Source of the DNA: Candidatus Omnitrophota bacterium
GTDB lineage: Bacteria; Omnitrophota; Gorgyraeia; B26-G9
DNA length: 55,769 nucleotides
Assembly: GCA_022013205.1 (NCBI GenBank)
Contig: JAKLQT010000198.1
Coordinates: 1-55,769, forward strand
Direction: 5' to 3'
In this document: in pieces, positions 26,397-34,357 of the stretch
Position numbering within the stretch: position 1 is the stretch's first letter
Layout of the letters: every line of letters begins with the position of its first letter
Notes under the pieces: model-generated
The model's input: the letters and a program-made list of their open reading frames with translations, nothing else
Told to the model about the DNA's origin: nothing
The model's database searches: none
Position numbers and translations under genes: made by a program

Positions 26397-27841
26397 AAGT
26401 GGCTTTTGTTAATAATTCAAATGAGAGCCTAGGCGTGGAATATCTCTCGGCATATTTGAAGCAGCATGGGCATTGCGCGCAGGTGTTTGTCGATCCTCAA
26501 TTATTTAACGATGAAAATATTAGAGCTGAATTTTTGCATCGTTTTTTTGATTACAAAAAAAATCTTGCGCGGGATATTCTTGCATATTCCCCTGATATAA
26601 TCGGATTTTCCGTAGTAAGCGATTTCTATCCTTGGGCATGCCTTCTGGCCGAGGAGATCAAAAGAAATTGCAATATCCCGGTTATTTTCGGAGGCATTCA
26701 TCCGACCACAATGCCGCAGGAGGTTATTAATAACAGTTTCGTGGACATGATTTGTATAGGCGAAGGTGAACAGGCGCTTCTTGAGGTGGTTGAAAAATTA
26801 CAGGCAGGGGGGTGGCCGGATGAGGTAGCTAATATATGGGTAAAAAGCTCCGGAAAGATCAAAAGAAATGGCATAAGGCCGCTGATAAAGAATCTTGATT
26901 CATTGCCTTTTCCTGATAAGATATTATTCAGTGAAGCTGGCCCTCATTATGATATCGGCTATTTTACGATGGCCAGCCGGGGTTGTCTTTACCGATGTTC
27001 ATACTGTCATAATTCGTACCTGGGCAAGCTTTATAAAGAATATGATTACTATAGATACCGAAGCGTAGAAAACCTTATCAGTGAGCTGGAGGGCGGATTT
27101 TCGAAAAAAAAACACAGGATAATCCGGTTTTCTGACGATATATTTCCTTTTGAAAAACAATGGCTGAGTGAATTTTCTCTTAAATATCCTAAACGTATAG
27201 GAGCCCCGTTTATCTGCTATATACATCCTCAAACAACGGATGAAGAAACGATCAGTCTGCTTAAAAAAAGCGGCTGCTGCGAAGTTCAGATAGGAGTCCA
27301 GACCCTTTATGAACGAACTCAGAAAGCTGTTTTAAATCGCGATATAAAACAGGAAAGATGGGAGGATCTTATCAGCCAGATCAAAAAATGCGGCATGGCC
27401 ATTACCGCGGAGAATATAATCGGTATCCCCGGACAAAGTGAAAATGAAGTAAAGGATATGGTTAGATTCTATACGCGTAACCGTGTTAACCGGGTGCATA
27501 TATTCTGGCTGCGTTATTATCCTAAAACCGATATAAGTAATCGGTTTAAAGAGCATGATTCAGAGCATACGCAAAGGCCGTTTACAATGGGCGGAGATGT
27601 TTTTAAAAAGGAAATGGTAAAGTTAAGAATACTTTTTAGCCTGGCTCAACTTTTTCCAATGACTGTGATTGATTTTTTTCTCAAAAAAAGGGTTTATTAC
27701 TTTATGCCTGTTTGGCCGTTGTTCCTTATAAATATATTTTCCAATATCACAAGCGGCACATATTCAGATAAGATTACGCGCAGGAGAGAAAAAACAAAAT
27801 ATTTGTATTATATCAGGAAAAGATTATGGCAGAAAAACTGA
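26393..27841 (+). CDS. B12-binding-type radical SAM protein
   Basis: A 482-residue paralog of its upstream neighbour, with collinear features: VAFVNNSNESLGVEYLSAYLK, VIFGGIHPTTMPQE, CIGEGEQALLEV, and SRGCLYRCSYC at C198, C202 and C205, the same numbering as the neighbour. Later segments are VQIGVQTL and IIGIPGQSE. The C-terminal region is shorter by ~50 residues than that of the neighbour. Tandem duplication is likely, with divergence in the substrate half. The ATGA overlap upstream and 16-base overlap with the glycosyltransferase downstream place it in the translationally coupled block. Confidence 0.88.
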   Translation: MKVAFVNNSNESLGVEYLSAYLKQHGHCAQVFVDPQLFNDENIRAEFLHRFFDYKKNLARDILAYSPDIIGFSVVSDFYPWACLLAEEIKRNCNIPVIFGGIHPTTMPQEVINNSFVDMICIGEGEQALLEVVEKLQAGGWPDEVANIWVKSSGKIKRNGIRPLIKNLDSLPFPDKILFSEAGPHYDIGYFTMASRGCLYRCSYCHNSYLGKLYKEYDYYRYRSVENLISELEGGFSKKKHRIIRFSDDIFPFEKQWLSEFSLKYPKRIGAPFICYIHPQTTDEETISLLKKSGCCEVQIGVQTLYERTQKAVLNRDIKQERWEDLISQIKKCGMAITAENIIGIPGQSENEVKDMVRFYTRNRVNRVHIFWLRYYPKTDISNRFKEHDSEHTQRPFTMGGDVFKKEMVKLRILFSLAQLFPMTVIDFFLKKRVYYFMPVWPLFLINIFSNITSGTYSDKITRRREKTKYLYYIRKRLWQKN

Positions 27842-28587
27842 ATAATTACGCGATTTCTCTTGTTGTTCCCGTGTTCAATGAACAGGAAATAATCGAGGAG
27901 ACGGTGAAAATATATTTAAACGATCTAGCCGGAATATTTGATGAATATGAGCTGATTGTAGTTGATGACGCAAGTACTGACTATACAAGAGAGATGCTTT
28001 ATGGATTAGAACGGTTGCATAAGGGAAAATTAAAAGTAATAATCAATGAGAAAAATCTGGGCAGCGGCCGCAGTCTGTTAAGAGGTATGCAATCGGCAAG
28101 ATTCCCCTATGTTGCGACTAATTTCGCCGATCGCCCGTTTGATATAAAGGAATTAAGAAACGTCATGATGCTTTTTGAAAAGGACATTGATTTTGTTGCT
28201 GTCTGCCGGCATGACCGCTCGGCAAATACAATTTACCGAAAATTAACCTCACTTGCAAACTATTATCTTATTAAGTTATTATTTGGTACTAAGATTAATG
28301 ATTTTCAATTTACGCAGGTTTATCGATTGAATATGCTGTATAATATAAAAGTTGATTCTATCGGTACATTTGTACCGCCTGAACTTATGATAAGGGCACT
28401 GGCCGGAGGCTGCCGCAACCTTGAATATAGAACGACTTTTTATGCCCGCGGCAAGGGAAAGGCAAAGTGCGGCCATCCCAGAGTGATTTGCAGGACTTTA
28501 TTCGACATGTTCAGTTTTTGGTTCAAATTTCACCTGGGGGTAAAGAGCAAATATTCAAATGAAAAAAAGAAAAAAAACTGGTTGTGA
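27826..28587 (+). CDS. GT2-type glycosyltransferase
   Basis: A 253-residue GT-A fold glycosyltransferase. It has SLVVPVFNEQEIIEETV at the N-terminus, ELIVVDDASTDYT (nucleotide-binding Asp pair), NEKNLGSGRSLLRGM, and ATNFADRPFD at the place where the metal-binding acidic pair usually lies. Similar small enzymes make polyprenyl-phosphate-linked sugars or add the first sugars to a lipid carrier. There are no C-terminal transmembrane helices of the DPMS2 kind, although the C-terminus is basic and aromatic. It overlaps the radical SAM gene by 16 bases and the aminotransferase by one (TGATG). Confidence 0.88.
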   Translation: MAEKLNNYAISLVVPVFNEQEIIEETVKIYLNDLAGIFDEYELIVVDDASTDYTREMLYGLERLHKGKLKVIINEKNLGSGRSLLRGMQSARFPYVATNFADRPFDIKELRNVMMLFEKDIDFVAVCRHDRSANTIYRKLTSLANYYLIKLLFGTKINDFQFTQVYRLNMLYNIKVDSIGTFVPPELMIRALAGGCRNLEYRTTFYARGKGKAKCGHPRVICRTLFDMFSFWFKFHLGVKSKYSNEKKKKNWL

Positions 28588-29801
28588 TGAAAGTGTATTC
28601 TAATGCAAAACCGGTAATTGCCGGAGGCAGGCCTGTGCGCAAAAAGCTTCTTGATTTTCACAGGCCGCAAACAGGACATGATGAACTTAAGGCGGTTGGC
28701 GCTGTATTAAAATCCGGCTGGCTGACCAAAGGTCCAAAGACAAAAGAGTTTGAAAAAAAAATTGCCGCCTTTGTAAAAGGAAAATATGCCATAGGGCTTA
28801 ACTCCTGCAGCAGCGCGCTGGATCTTGCTTTAAAAGTACTTTCGATTGGAGAGGGCAGCGAGGTTATTACAACACCGCTGAGTTTTGCCGCAACAGCCAA
28901 CGCGATTGTTCACTGCGGTGCCAGGCCGGTATTTGTTGATGTAGACCCTTTGACCTTAAACATTGATCCGGCAAAGATTGAAAAAGCCATAACCAGGAAA
29001 ACTAAATGTATTCTGCCGGTACATCTATACGGCCAGCCTTGTGAGATGAATAGTATCCTGAGGCTTGCGCGCGGAAGAAATATTTTTGTTGTGGCAGACG
29101 CTGCGCATGCTTTGGAAACTGTATACCAAAACAAGAAAATGGGTGGGCTTTCTGATATCACTTGTTTCAGTTTTCACCCCGGCAAGAACATTACCTGTGC
29201 GGAAGGTGGTATGCTTGTAACAAACAAAAAAACTATAGCTCATAGAGCGCTGATCATGAGTTTTCACGGGATAGAAAAGGATGCATGGAAAAGGCATCAT
29301 AAAGGTAAAATTGGGGATTTTACTTTGATTGAGGCCGGTTATAAATATAATATGAGTGATGTGCAGGCAGCGATTGGCCTTTGCCAGCTCAAAAAAATCA
29401 AATCTTTTTTGCGTAAACGCCGTGATTATAGCCGGTTGTATAATAAGGCGTTTTCAAAATTACCCCAGGTACGTGTAATAACAAAAAACTCTGCTGCTGG
29501 TAATGAGAATGGATACCATATGTTCGTGATAGAAGTAATAATAGAGAGTTTAAAAATTGACAGGGATGTTTTTCTAAAAGCGCTTATCGCTGAAAATATA
29601 ACAGCTGGTATGCATTACCCCTGCCTGCATCTTCAGCCTTACTACAAAAATAACTTCGGTTACCGCAGGGGAATGCTGCCCCATGCCGAGTATGCCTCAG
29701 GCCGGCTGATCTCATTGCCTCTTTATCCGAAAATGACACGCTCAGATGTTGAATCTGTAATCAGTGCGGTATTTAAGATCGCCAATTTTTATAAAAGATA
29801 A
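28587..29801 (+). CDS. DegT/DnrJ/EryC1-type PLP aminotransferase
   Basis: A 404-residue aminotransferase from ATG 28587; the GTG three bases upstream lies inside the previous stop overlap. KSGWLTKGPKTKEFEKK is the N-terminal strap. SCSSALDLAL binds PLP phosphate, VADAAHALE carries the ring-nitrogen Asp, and the PLP lysine is K200 in FSFHPGKNITCAEGG. This form (SFHPGKN) is typical of 4-amino sugar synthases such as PseC/ArnB relatives. It is about 50 residues longer than the paralog at 21416. Two aminotransferases in one locus suggest two different amino sugars or two steps on one sugar. Confidence 0.92.
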   Translation: MKVYSNAKPVIAGGRPVRKKLLDFHRPQTGHDELKAVGAVLKSGWLTKGPKTKEFEKKIAAFVKGKYAIGLNSCSSALDLALKVLSIGEGSEVITTPLSFAATANAIVHCGARPVFVDVDPLTLNIDPAKIEKAITRKTKCILPVHLYGQPCEMNSILRLARGRNIFVVADAAHALETVYQNKKMGGLSDITCFSFHPGKNITCAEGGMLVTNKKTIAHRALIMSFHGIEKDAWKRHHKGKIGDFTLIEAGYKYNMSDVQAAIGLCQLKKIKSFLRKRRDYSRLYNKAFSKLPQVRVITKNSAAGNENGYHMFVIEVIIESLKIDRDVFLKALIAENITAGMHYPCLHLQPYYKNNFGYRRGMLPHAEYASGRLISLPLYPKMTRSDVESVISAVFKIANFYKR

Positions 29802-29820
29802 TAGGAGTGATCGGGTAATT

Positions 29821-30777
29821 ATGGGTGCATCAATTGCGGTATTAATTACTACCACAGAAAAAAATAAAAAATATCTTGAGCGGCTGATGTCCTCTATCTG
29901 CTGTCAAAGTATCCGGGTTGAAAAGGTTATTATTGTTTATGACGGTAAATTAAGGCCGGACAAGAGGGTGTTTGAGCAATGCCCTTTGCCTGCAACCTGG
30001 ATTGACAATAGTAAAGGGCAGGCGCTTACTTTTCTGCAGAACAAGGCAATCGAATCAAGCTCTGAGGATTTCATCCTGCTTTTAAATGATGATGTTTTGC
30101 TGGAAAATTCTTTTGTTGAAGAAATGATGCTTGCTTCAAAACGCGATGAATTAATCGCGATGGTTTGCCCTAAACTGCTGCGAATGGACAGGAAAACAAT
30201 TGATACTGCCGGCCAGCTGCTTGGCAAAAATAGAAGGCCTATTGAGCGGGGATTCAATATGCCGGATGTTGGACAATACAATCAGGCAGATTTTGTTTTC
30301 GGTGCCTGCGGGGCGGCGGTATTATTAAGGAGAAAAATGCTGGATGATTGCGCTATAACCCGAGGTGAGTTTTTCGATAACGATTATAATATGTTTTATG
30401 AGGATTTAGACCTTTCCTGGCGTGCGGCTAACCGCGGCTGGAAGGCGTATTATAATCCTAAAGCCGTAGCTTATCATACGCGGGGGGCAACGGCCAAAGA
30501 AAAGAAGCCTGTTTTTGAATTTCTTCTGCCGTATAATTTTGTCTGGCTGAGTACAGCTTTAAAAAGTGACCTGATAAAGAACAGGCTGATGACGATAATT
30601 AAAAATGACCGGCCGGTAAGTTTTCTTGCTAATCTAATACATATTATTGCCTATGAATTGAAATTGTTTTTTTATTGTTTAATTTTTGACCCGATGGTAA
30701 TCTTTCAGACGGTTAAAAACCTGCCGGTTATATTCCGGGCCTTTAAAAAGAGAAGGATCATAAAAAGAGCGAAATGA
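29821..30777 (+). CDS. GT2-type glycosyltransferase, rhamnosyltransferase-like
   Basis: About 318 residues if started at ATG 29821, which gives a standard N-terminus (ASIAVLITTTEKN) and removes an implausible overlap with the aminotransferase; an AGGAG lies 13 bases upstream. Features of the GT2 fold: KVIIVYDG, SSEDFILLLNDDVLLENSFV with the metal-binding DD, FVFGACGAAVLLRRKML, and DNDYNMFYEDLDLSWRAANRG with the ED motif before a Trp. The last is typical of rhamnosyltransferase-like enzymes (WbbL type). Four bases overlap the O-antigen ligase-like gene. Role: adding a sugar to a lipid-linked surface glycan. Confidence 0.88.
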   Translation: MGASIAVLITTTEKNKKYLERLMSSICCQSIRVEKVIIVYDGKLRPDKRVFEQCPLPATWIDNSKGQALTFLQNKAIESSSEDFILLLNDDVLLENSFVEEMMLASKRDELIAMVCPKLLRMDRKTIDTAGQLLGKNRRPIERGFNMPDVGQYNQADFVFGACGAAVLLRRKMLDDCAITRGEFFDNDYNMFYEDLDLSWRAANRGWKAYYNPKAVAYHTRGATAKEKKPVFEFLLPYNFVWLSTALKSDLIKNRLMTIIKNDRPVSFLANLIHIIAYELKLFFYCLIFDPMVIFQTVKNLPVIFRAFKKRRIIKRAK

Positions 30778-32441
30778 GTTACATAATAATAGTGCTTTTA
30801 GGTTTAAGGCCGTTCATTTGTGAACAGGCAAATGCCTCTCTTGCAATTTTGTTCGATATTTTTTTTCTGAGTTTTTTTCTTTTGTATATCCTGCTCATTA
30901 AGAATTTTCAGATAAAGAAACCTGTCTTTTTTCTGAGCCTGATCTTCCCATTTTTTATAATGTTAAGTAATTTCTTTTCAGTAAATTCCTATAACAGCGA
31001 GGCGGAACTTTTAAGGGTTTTCGTGCTTGTTTTAATTTTTAACTTTGTCTACTTTCAAAATAAGAAGCAAAGAAATGTTTTGATCGCGGGAATGCTCAGC
31101 ATCAGCGCGATTATTTGCCTGCGGGCCTTATACCAGTATTTCAGCGGGATCGATTTCATCAGGAACAGCCAAACATTTGATCAGTTGACAAAAAACGGTT
31201 TTTACGCCTGGGAACTGCTTTTGCAAAAAAGGGTTGTTTCCTGGTTTGCCTCGCCTAATATCCTGGGCGGGTACCTGATTGCTTTTTGTCCGCTAGCCTG
31301 CGTGTATTTATTTAAAAGTATCGGTGAGAAAAATAAAAAGGCAACAGTGCTGTTTTCTTTCTTATGCCTGGCCTTATTTTTGAGTGTTTTGCTCACAAAA
31401 ACAATTTCCGTATTCTTAAGCTTTATTCTAAGCATGATCTTTCTCTTTACTCTTTTATCGCGGGGGAAAAAAACAGGAGAGATGAACAAAGCCGCAGGGA
31501 TAATTTTAACGGTTTTCTTTGTTTGTTTATTAGGTTTATTTTTAAAACGCGGAGACTCGTTCTTTGATTTTAAAAACCCACAAAATTCATTCTCTCAGAG
31601 GGTATATTACTGGCAGAGCGGACTGAAAATGATCAGTGAACACCCTGTGGCGGGAATCGGCGCGGGTAATTTTAGGACGGTATACCCGCGCTTTAAAAAC
31701 GCCAATGCCAATGAGACGATTTACACGCATAATTCTTACATCCAAATATGGGCTGAGTCTGGATTTGCTGCATTGGCTTTTTTTCTCTTGTTTGTTTTTA
31801 TTGTTTTTAGATCAGCTTTAAAAAGAAGGCCTGAGCCGATAGATGCCGGAATAATTGCCGGATGCTTTGCGGTGTTGCTGCATAACTTCACAGATTACAG
31901 TTTATTTGTCAATCAATCCGGGCATATATGGTGGATTCTTCTTGGATGTGTTCTATCAGGCAGTGAACATGATTTGAAAATAATAGAAAGATCTACCCGG
32001 CAGTCATTATTTTTAAGAATGAGTTATCTAATATTTTCCATTTTTTTGCTGTTTAATGCTTTTTTATTTTACCAGAGCGAGCGCAGCATCAAAGAATCTG
32101 TTATGTTTTTTAAAAACAGGCAATTCAATAGTTCAATTATTTCTGCTTATAAGGCCCTGCGCTGCAAACCTAATAATGATCTTGCTTATTATATCCTGGC
32201 GCGTAATTTTCGCGTGATTGAAGTGGGTAAGCTTTCCCCTAAGGCCTTGAATAACTACAAGCAGGCAATATCTTTAAACAAAAATTATGCTTTTTACTAT
32301 TTTGAACTGGCGGAATATTTTTTCTCTCACAATAAAATTGATAGTGCCAGGAGATTTATCCGGCTGGCTATCAAATTCTATCCCCAAAATTCCAAATTTC
32401 AGGCTTTAAATTCAAGTATTAATAAGCTCAAATCCAAGTGA
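30774..32441 (+). CDS. O-antigen ligase-like membrane protein with TPR-like C-terminus
   Basis: A 555-residue protein with about 11 transmembrane helices in the first 440 residues. The large extracytoplasmic loop contains GIGAGNFRTVYPRF and ETIYTHNSYIQIWAESGF, the HN...E-G signature of the WaaL/Wzy (O-antigen ligase/polymerase) family. The final ~110 residues (SERSIKESVMFFKN ... NDLAYYILARNFR ... YAFYYFELAEYFF) form helical repeats like TPRs, common in such proteins from deep-branching Gram-negatives. It may attach the finished glycan to a lipid or protein acceptor. It is the last gene of the coupled glycan block. Confidence 0.87.
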   Translation: MSYIIIVLLGLRPFICEQANASLAILFDIFFLSFFLLYILLIKNFQIKKPVFFLSLIFPFFIMLSNFFSVNSYNSEAELLRVFVLVLIFNFVYFQNKKQRNVLIAGMLSISAIICLRALYQYFSGIDFIRNSQTFDQLTKNGFYAWELLLQKRVVSWFASPNILGGYLIAFCPLACVYLFKSIGEKNKKATVLFSFLCLALFLSVLLTKTISVFLSFILSMIFLFTLLSRGKKTGEMNKAAGIILTVFFVCLLGLFLKRGDSFFDFKNPQNSFSQRVYYWQSGLKMISEHPVAGIGAGNFRTVYPRFKNANANETIYTHNSYIQIWAESGFAALAFFLLFVFIVFRSALKRRPEPIDAGIIAGCFAVLLHNFTDYSLFVNQSGHIWWILLGCVLSGSEHDLKIIERSTRQSLFLRMSYLIFSIFLLFNAFLFYQSERSIKESVMFFKNRQFNSSIISAYKALRCKPNNDLAYYILARNFRVIEVGKLSPKALNNYKQAISLNKNYAFYYFELAEYFFSHNKIDSARRFIRLAIKFYPQNSKFQALNSSINKLKSK

Positions 32442-32489
32442 TTAATGTGGCCGCATTATCTTGTGTGGTGCATTCTTATCGTCTTCATG

Positions 32490-32646
32490 CGAAACAGATG
32501 AAGAGAATCTGTTTCGGCGGCTTTAATCAGCTTATTTTACATGCCTGCCCCGTCGATTCATAGGCGTGGGGATGTTAAAATAAGCTGATTCCCTCGGAGA
32601 CTGACAGCCAGCCTCGACTAGCTCAGCTAGGCGGGGACTGTCAGTC
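32490..32646. repeat. Three consecutive strong hairpins in the gap before mraZ
   Basis: The gap 32442-32861 holds no gene. It contains three perfect inverted repeats in a row: CGAAACAGAT (32490-32499) with its complement at 32507-32516 (10 bp, 7-base loop); a 15-bp arm at 32525-32539 with 32576-32590; and GACTGACAG (32599-32607) with 32638-32646, enclosing a CTAGCT/AGCTAG palindrome. A CCGAAACA near 32673 could pair with the right arm of the first hairpin, giving an alternative fold. No U-run follows any of them, so a simple terminator is not evident. A palindromic repeat element or structured RNA is possible. Confidence 0.7.
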
Positions 32647-32797
32647 GAGAATGCCTGTGCCCCGAAACATATAGTTTATTGTGTAGGGGTAAGCTAAAAT
32701 AGATTCTCTTTAGCTCTTTGAAATACTACTCGATATCTTTTGAACATAATCCCTCCCCCCGTTCACTCACCGATTAAAAAAAAGTTAATTTTTTGTG

Positions 32798-32826
32798 TTG
32801 ACATATTGTTTTAAATAAAGTATATT
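32798..32826 (+). promoter_or_regulatory. Sigma-70 promoter of the division cluster
   Basis: TTGACA at 32798-32803, a 17-base spacer and TATATT at 32821-32826 make a near-consensus sigma-70 promoter. Transcription would start at about 32833, at the first MraZ box, giving a ~30-base leader for mraZ. Confidence 0.85.
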
Positions 32827-32832
32827 TAATAT

Positions 32833-32857
32833 GTGGTTAAAAGTGGAGGAAAGTGGG
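32833..32857 (+). promoter_or_regulatory. MraZ operator: three GTGG boxes at 10-bp spacing
   Basis: GTGG occurs at 32833, 32843 and 32853, exactly one helical turn apart, the last two each preceded by AA. MraZ proteins are known to bind repeats of this type (TGGG-type boxes 10 bp apart in enterobacteria, AAAGTG-type in mollicutes) upstream of their own operon. The boxes cover the expected transcription start and the ribosome binding site (GGAGGA, 32845-32850), so binding would repress both steps. Confidence 0.8.
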
Positions 32858-32861
32858 GCTA

Positions 32862-33302
32862 ATGTTTTACGGTGAGTTTGAACATTCTTTAGATCGAAAA
32901 AACCGCGTTATAATTCCGGCAAAATTCAGGGAAGCACTTAAAGATAGTTTTGTGGAAAAGTTCTATATAACCAGAGGCCTTGACGGATGCTTGTTTATAT
33001 TCACAGAAGAAGAGTGGAAGAAACAGGAATTAAAATTTAAGACGCTGTCTTTCACAAAACCGGATGCAAGAAAATTTAACCGCATGTTTTTTTCCGGCGC
33101 CAGCGAAATCGTTTGTGATAGCCAGGGCCGGGTTTTAATACCGCAGTATTTGAGAGCATTTGCCGATATTCAAAAGGATGTCGTAATTATCGGTGTTTCT
33201 AACCGGATCGAAGTTTGGAGTAAAACCCGCTGGAAGGATTTTTATGAAAATACTAGAGAGACCTATGAAGATACTGCCGAAAAACTCATGGGTCTGGACT
33301 GA
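32862..33302 (+). CDS. mraZ: Transcriptional regulator MraZ
   Basis: A 146-residue protein with two MraZ/AbrB-type repeats: GEFEHSLDRKNRVIIPAKFR in the N-terminal half and ASEIVCDSQGRVLIPQYLR in the second, each with the DxKGR-like core (here DRKNR and DSQGR). MraZ forms ring-shaped oligomers and represses the dcw operon. I take ATG 32862 rather than GTG 32853 because it gives the family-typical MFYGE start; the GTG lies inside the operator. The gene is first in the division cluster and 10 bases upstream of rsmH. Confidence 0.94.
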   Translation: MFYGEFEHSLDRKNRVIIPAKFREALKDSFVEKFYITRGLDGCLFIFTEEEWKKQELKFKTLSFTKPDARKFNRMFFSGASEIVCDSQGRVLIPQYLRAFADIQKDVVIIGVSNRIEVWSKTRWKDFYENTRETYEDTAEKLMGLD

Positions 33303-33312
33303 AGAAGAGGAA

Positions 33313-34200
33313 ATGGGCCGGCACACCCCTGTGATGTATAGTGAGGTTTTGTCGTACTTGAGGCTTTTGCCAGGGATGGTGATTGTTGATTGTACTTTGG
33401 GGGAAGGGGGGCATAGTGAAGGCATATTGAGAAAGATTACGCCAGGCGGTCATCTCATCGGCATAGATCAGGATGATGATGCCCTGAGCGCTACCCGCCT
33501 GCGTCTTTCTCGACATGAGGGTTCTTTTACGCTAATCAGAGATAATTTTCAAAATATCACGGACGTGCTAGCTGAACTAGAGATTAACGCCATGGACGGC
33601 GTTGTTTTTGATCTTGGTGTTTCCAATATGCAGCTTGTAACTCCTGAGCGCGGTTTTAGCTTCCAGTTCGAAGGCCCGCTTAATATGCGCATGGATAAGC
33701 ATGCCCAGATAACTGCTTTTGATCTGGTTAATAACCTGTCTGAAGAAGAAATAGCTAATGTTATTTATACCTTTGGGCAGGAAAGATACAGCCGCCGGAT
33801 TGCGTCAAGAATTATAACGGAGCGCTCCCGCCATGTAATAACTACCACTAAGCAGCTGGCGGATATAGTTGTGGACTCTTTGCCGGTTAAAGAGAGATAT
33901 AAAAAAATACACCCTGCTACAAGAACGTTTATGGCCCTTAGAATCGCTGTGAACAGGGAACTGGAAGTTCTCCAATCAGGCCTTACACAGGCAATTGAAC
34001 TGCTTAAGCCGGGTGGAATAATCTGTGTGATTTCTTTTCATTCTCTTGAGGACCGTATCGTAAAATATGAATTTAAAAACCAGGCCGGAAAAGGCCGTTT
34101 AAAAATAATTACAAAAAAACCTCTTGTCCCTACGCATGAGGAGATTGAAAATAATCGTAAGAGCCGCAGCGCAAAACTCAGAGTTGCTGAGAAATTATAG
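33313..34200 (+). CDS. rsmH: 16S rRNA (cytosine(1402)-N4)-methyltransferase RsmH
   Basis: A 295-residue class I methyltransferase (also called MraW) that N4-methylates C1402 in the decoding centre of 16S rRNA. It starts MGRHTPVMYSEVLSYL at ATG 33313, with GAAGAGG as ribosome binding site; longer frames upstream run into mraZ. SAM-binding motif VDCTLGEGGHS, then GIDQDDDAL, GVVFDLGVSNMQL, and GFSFQFEGPLNMRMD, followed by the family's FHSLEDRIVK near the C-terminus. Length is near the usual 300-310. Confidence 0.96.
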   Translation: MGRHTPVMYSEVLSYLRLLPGMVIVDCTLGEGGHSEGILRKITPGGHLIGIDQDDDALSATRLRLSRHEGSFTLIRDNFQNITDVLAELEINAMDGVVFDLGVSNMQLVTPERGFSFQFEGPLNMRMDKHAQITAFDLVNNLSEEEIANVIYTFGQERYSRRIASRIITERSRHVITTTKQLADIVVDSLPVKERYKKIHPATRTFMALRIAVNRELEVLQSGLTQAIELLKPGGIICVISFHSLEDRIVKYEFKNQAGKGRLKIITKKPLVPTHEEIENNRKSRSAKLRVAEKL

Positions 34201-34216
34201 CCTTTTGTGCTTTAAA

Positions 34217-34338
34217 GGGACTGTTGCAAAATGTGCAGAAATAAGGCTTTTGTGAACGAGCGCGGAGGCGTATATAGATATACGCCGCACAAGCGAGTGA
34301 GCAAGTAACGCAGTTGATGTGCGTTTTGCAACAGTTCC
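34217..34338. mobile_element. 122-bp MITE-like element with IS6-like ends
   Basis: Ends are 15-base inverted repeats with one mismatch: GGGACTGTTGCAAAA at 34217-34231 and TTTTGCAACAGTTCC at 34324-34338. They resemble the tips of IS6-family elements (IS26 ends in GGCACTGTTGCAAA). Inside is a GGCGTATA/TATACGCC hairpin and no coding frame. This is the layout of a non-autonomous miniature element. It sits in the operon between rsmH and ftsL, and transcription must pass through it. A target duplication is not clear. Confidence 0.65.
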
Positions 34339-34357
34339 TTAATTTAAGGATGGATAG

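Noticed and set aside
29764..29820. Longer N-terminus for the second GT2 enzyme
   Set aside because: The extension overlaps the end of the aminotransferase gene and does not look like GT2; ATG 29821 gives a standard start.
32442..32489. Rho-independent terminator at the end of the glycan operon
   Set aside because: No stem followed by a T-run lies directly after 32441; the hairpins further on lack a T-run.
33193..33312. Longer N-terminus for RsmH
   Set aside because: The extra 40 residues overlap mraZ in another frame; the family-typical MGRHTPVM start at 33313 has its own ribosome binding site.
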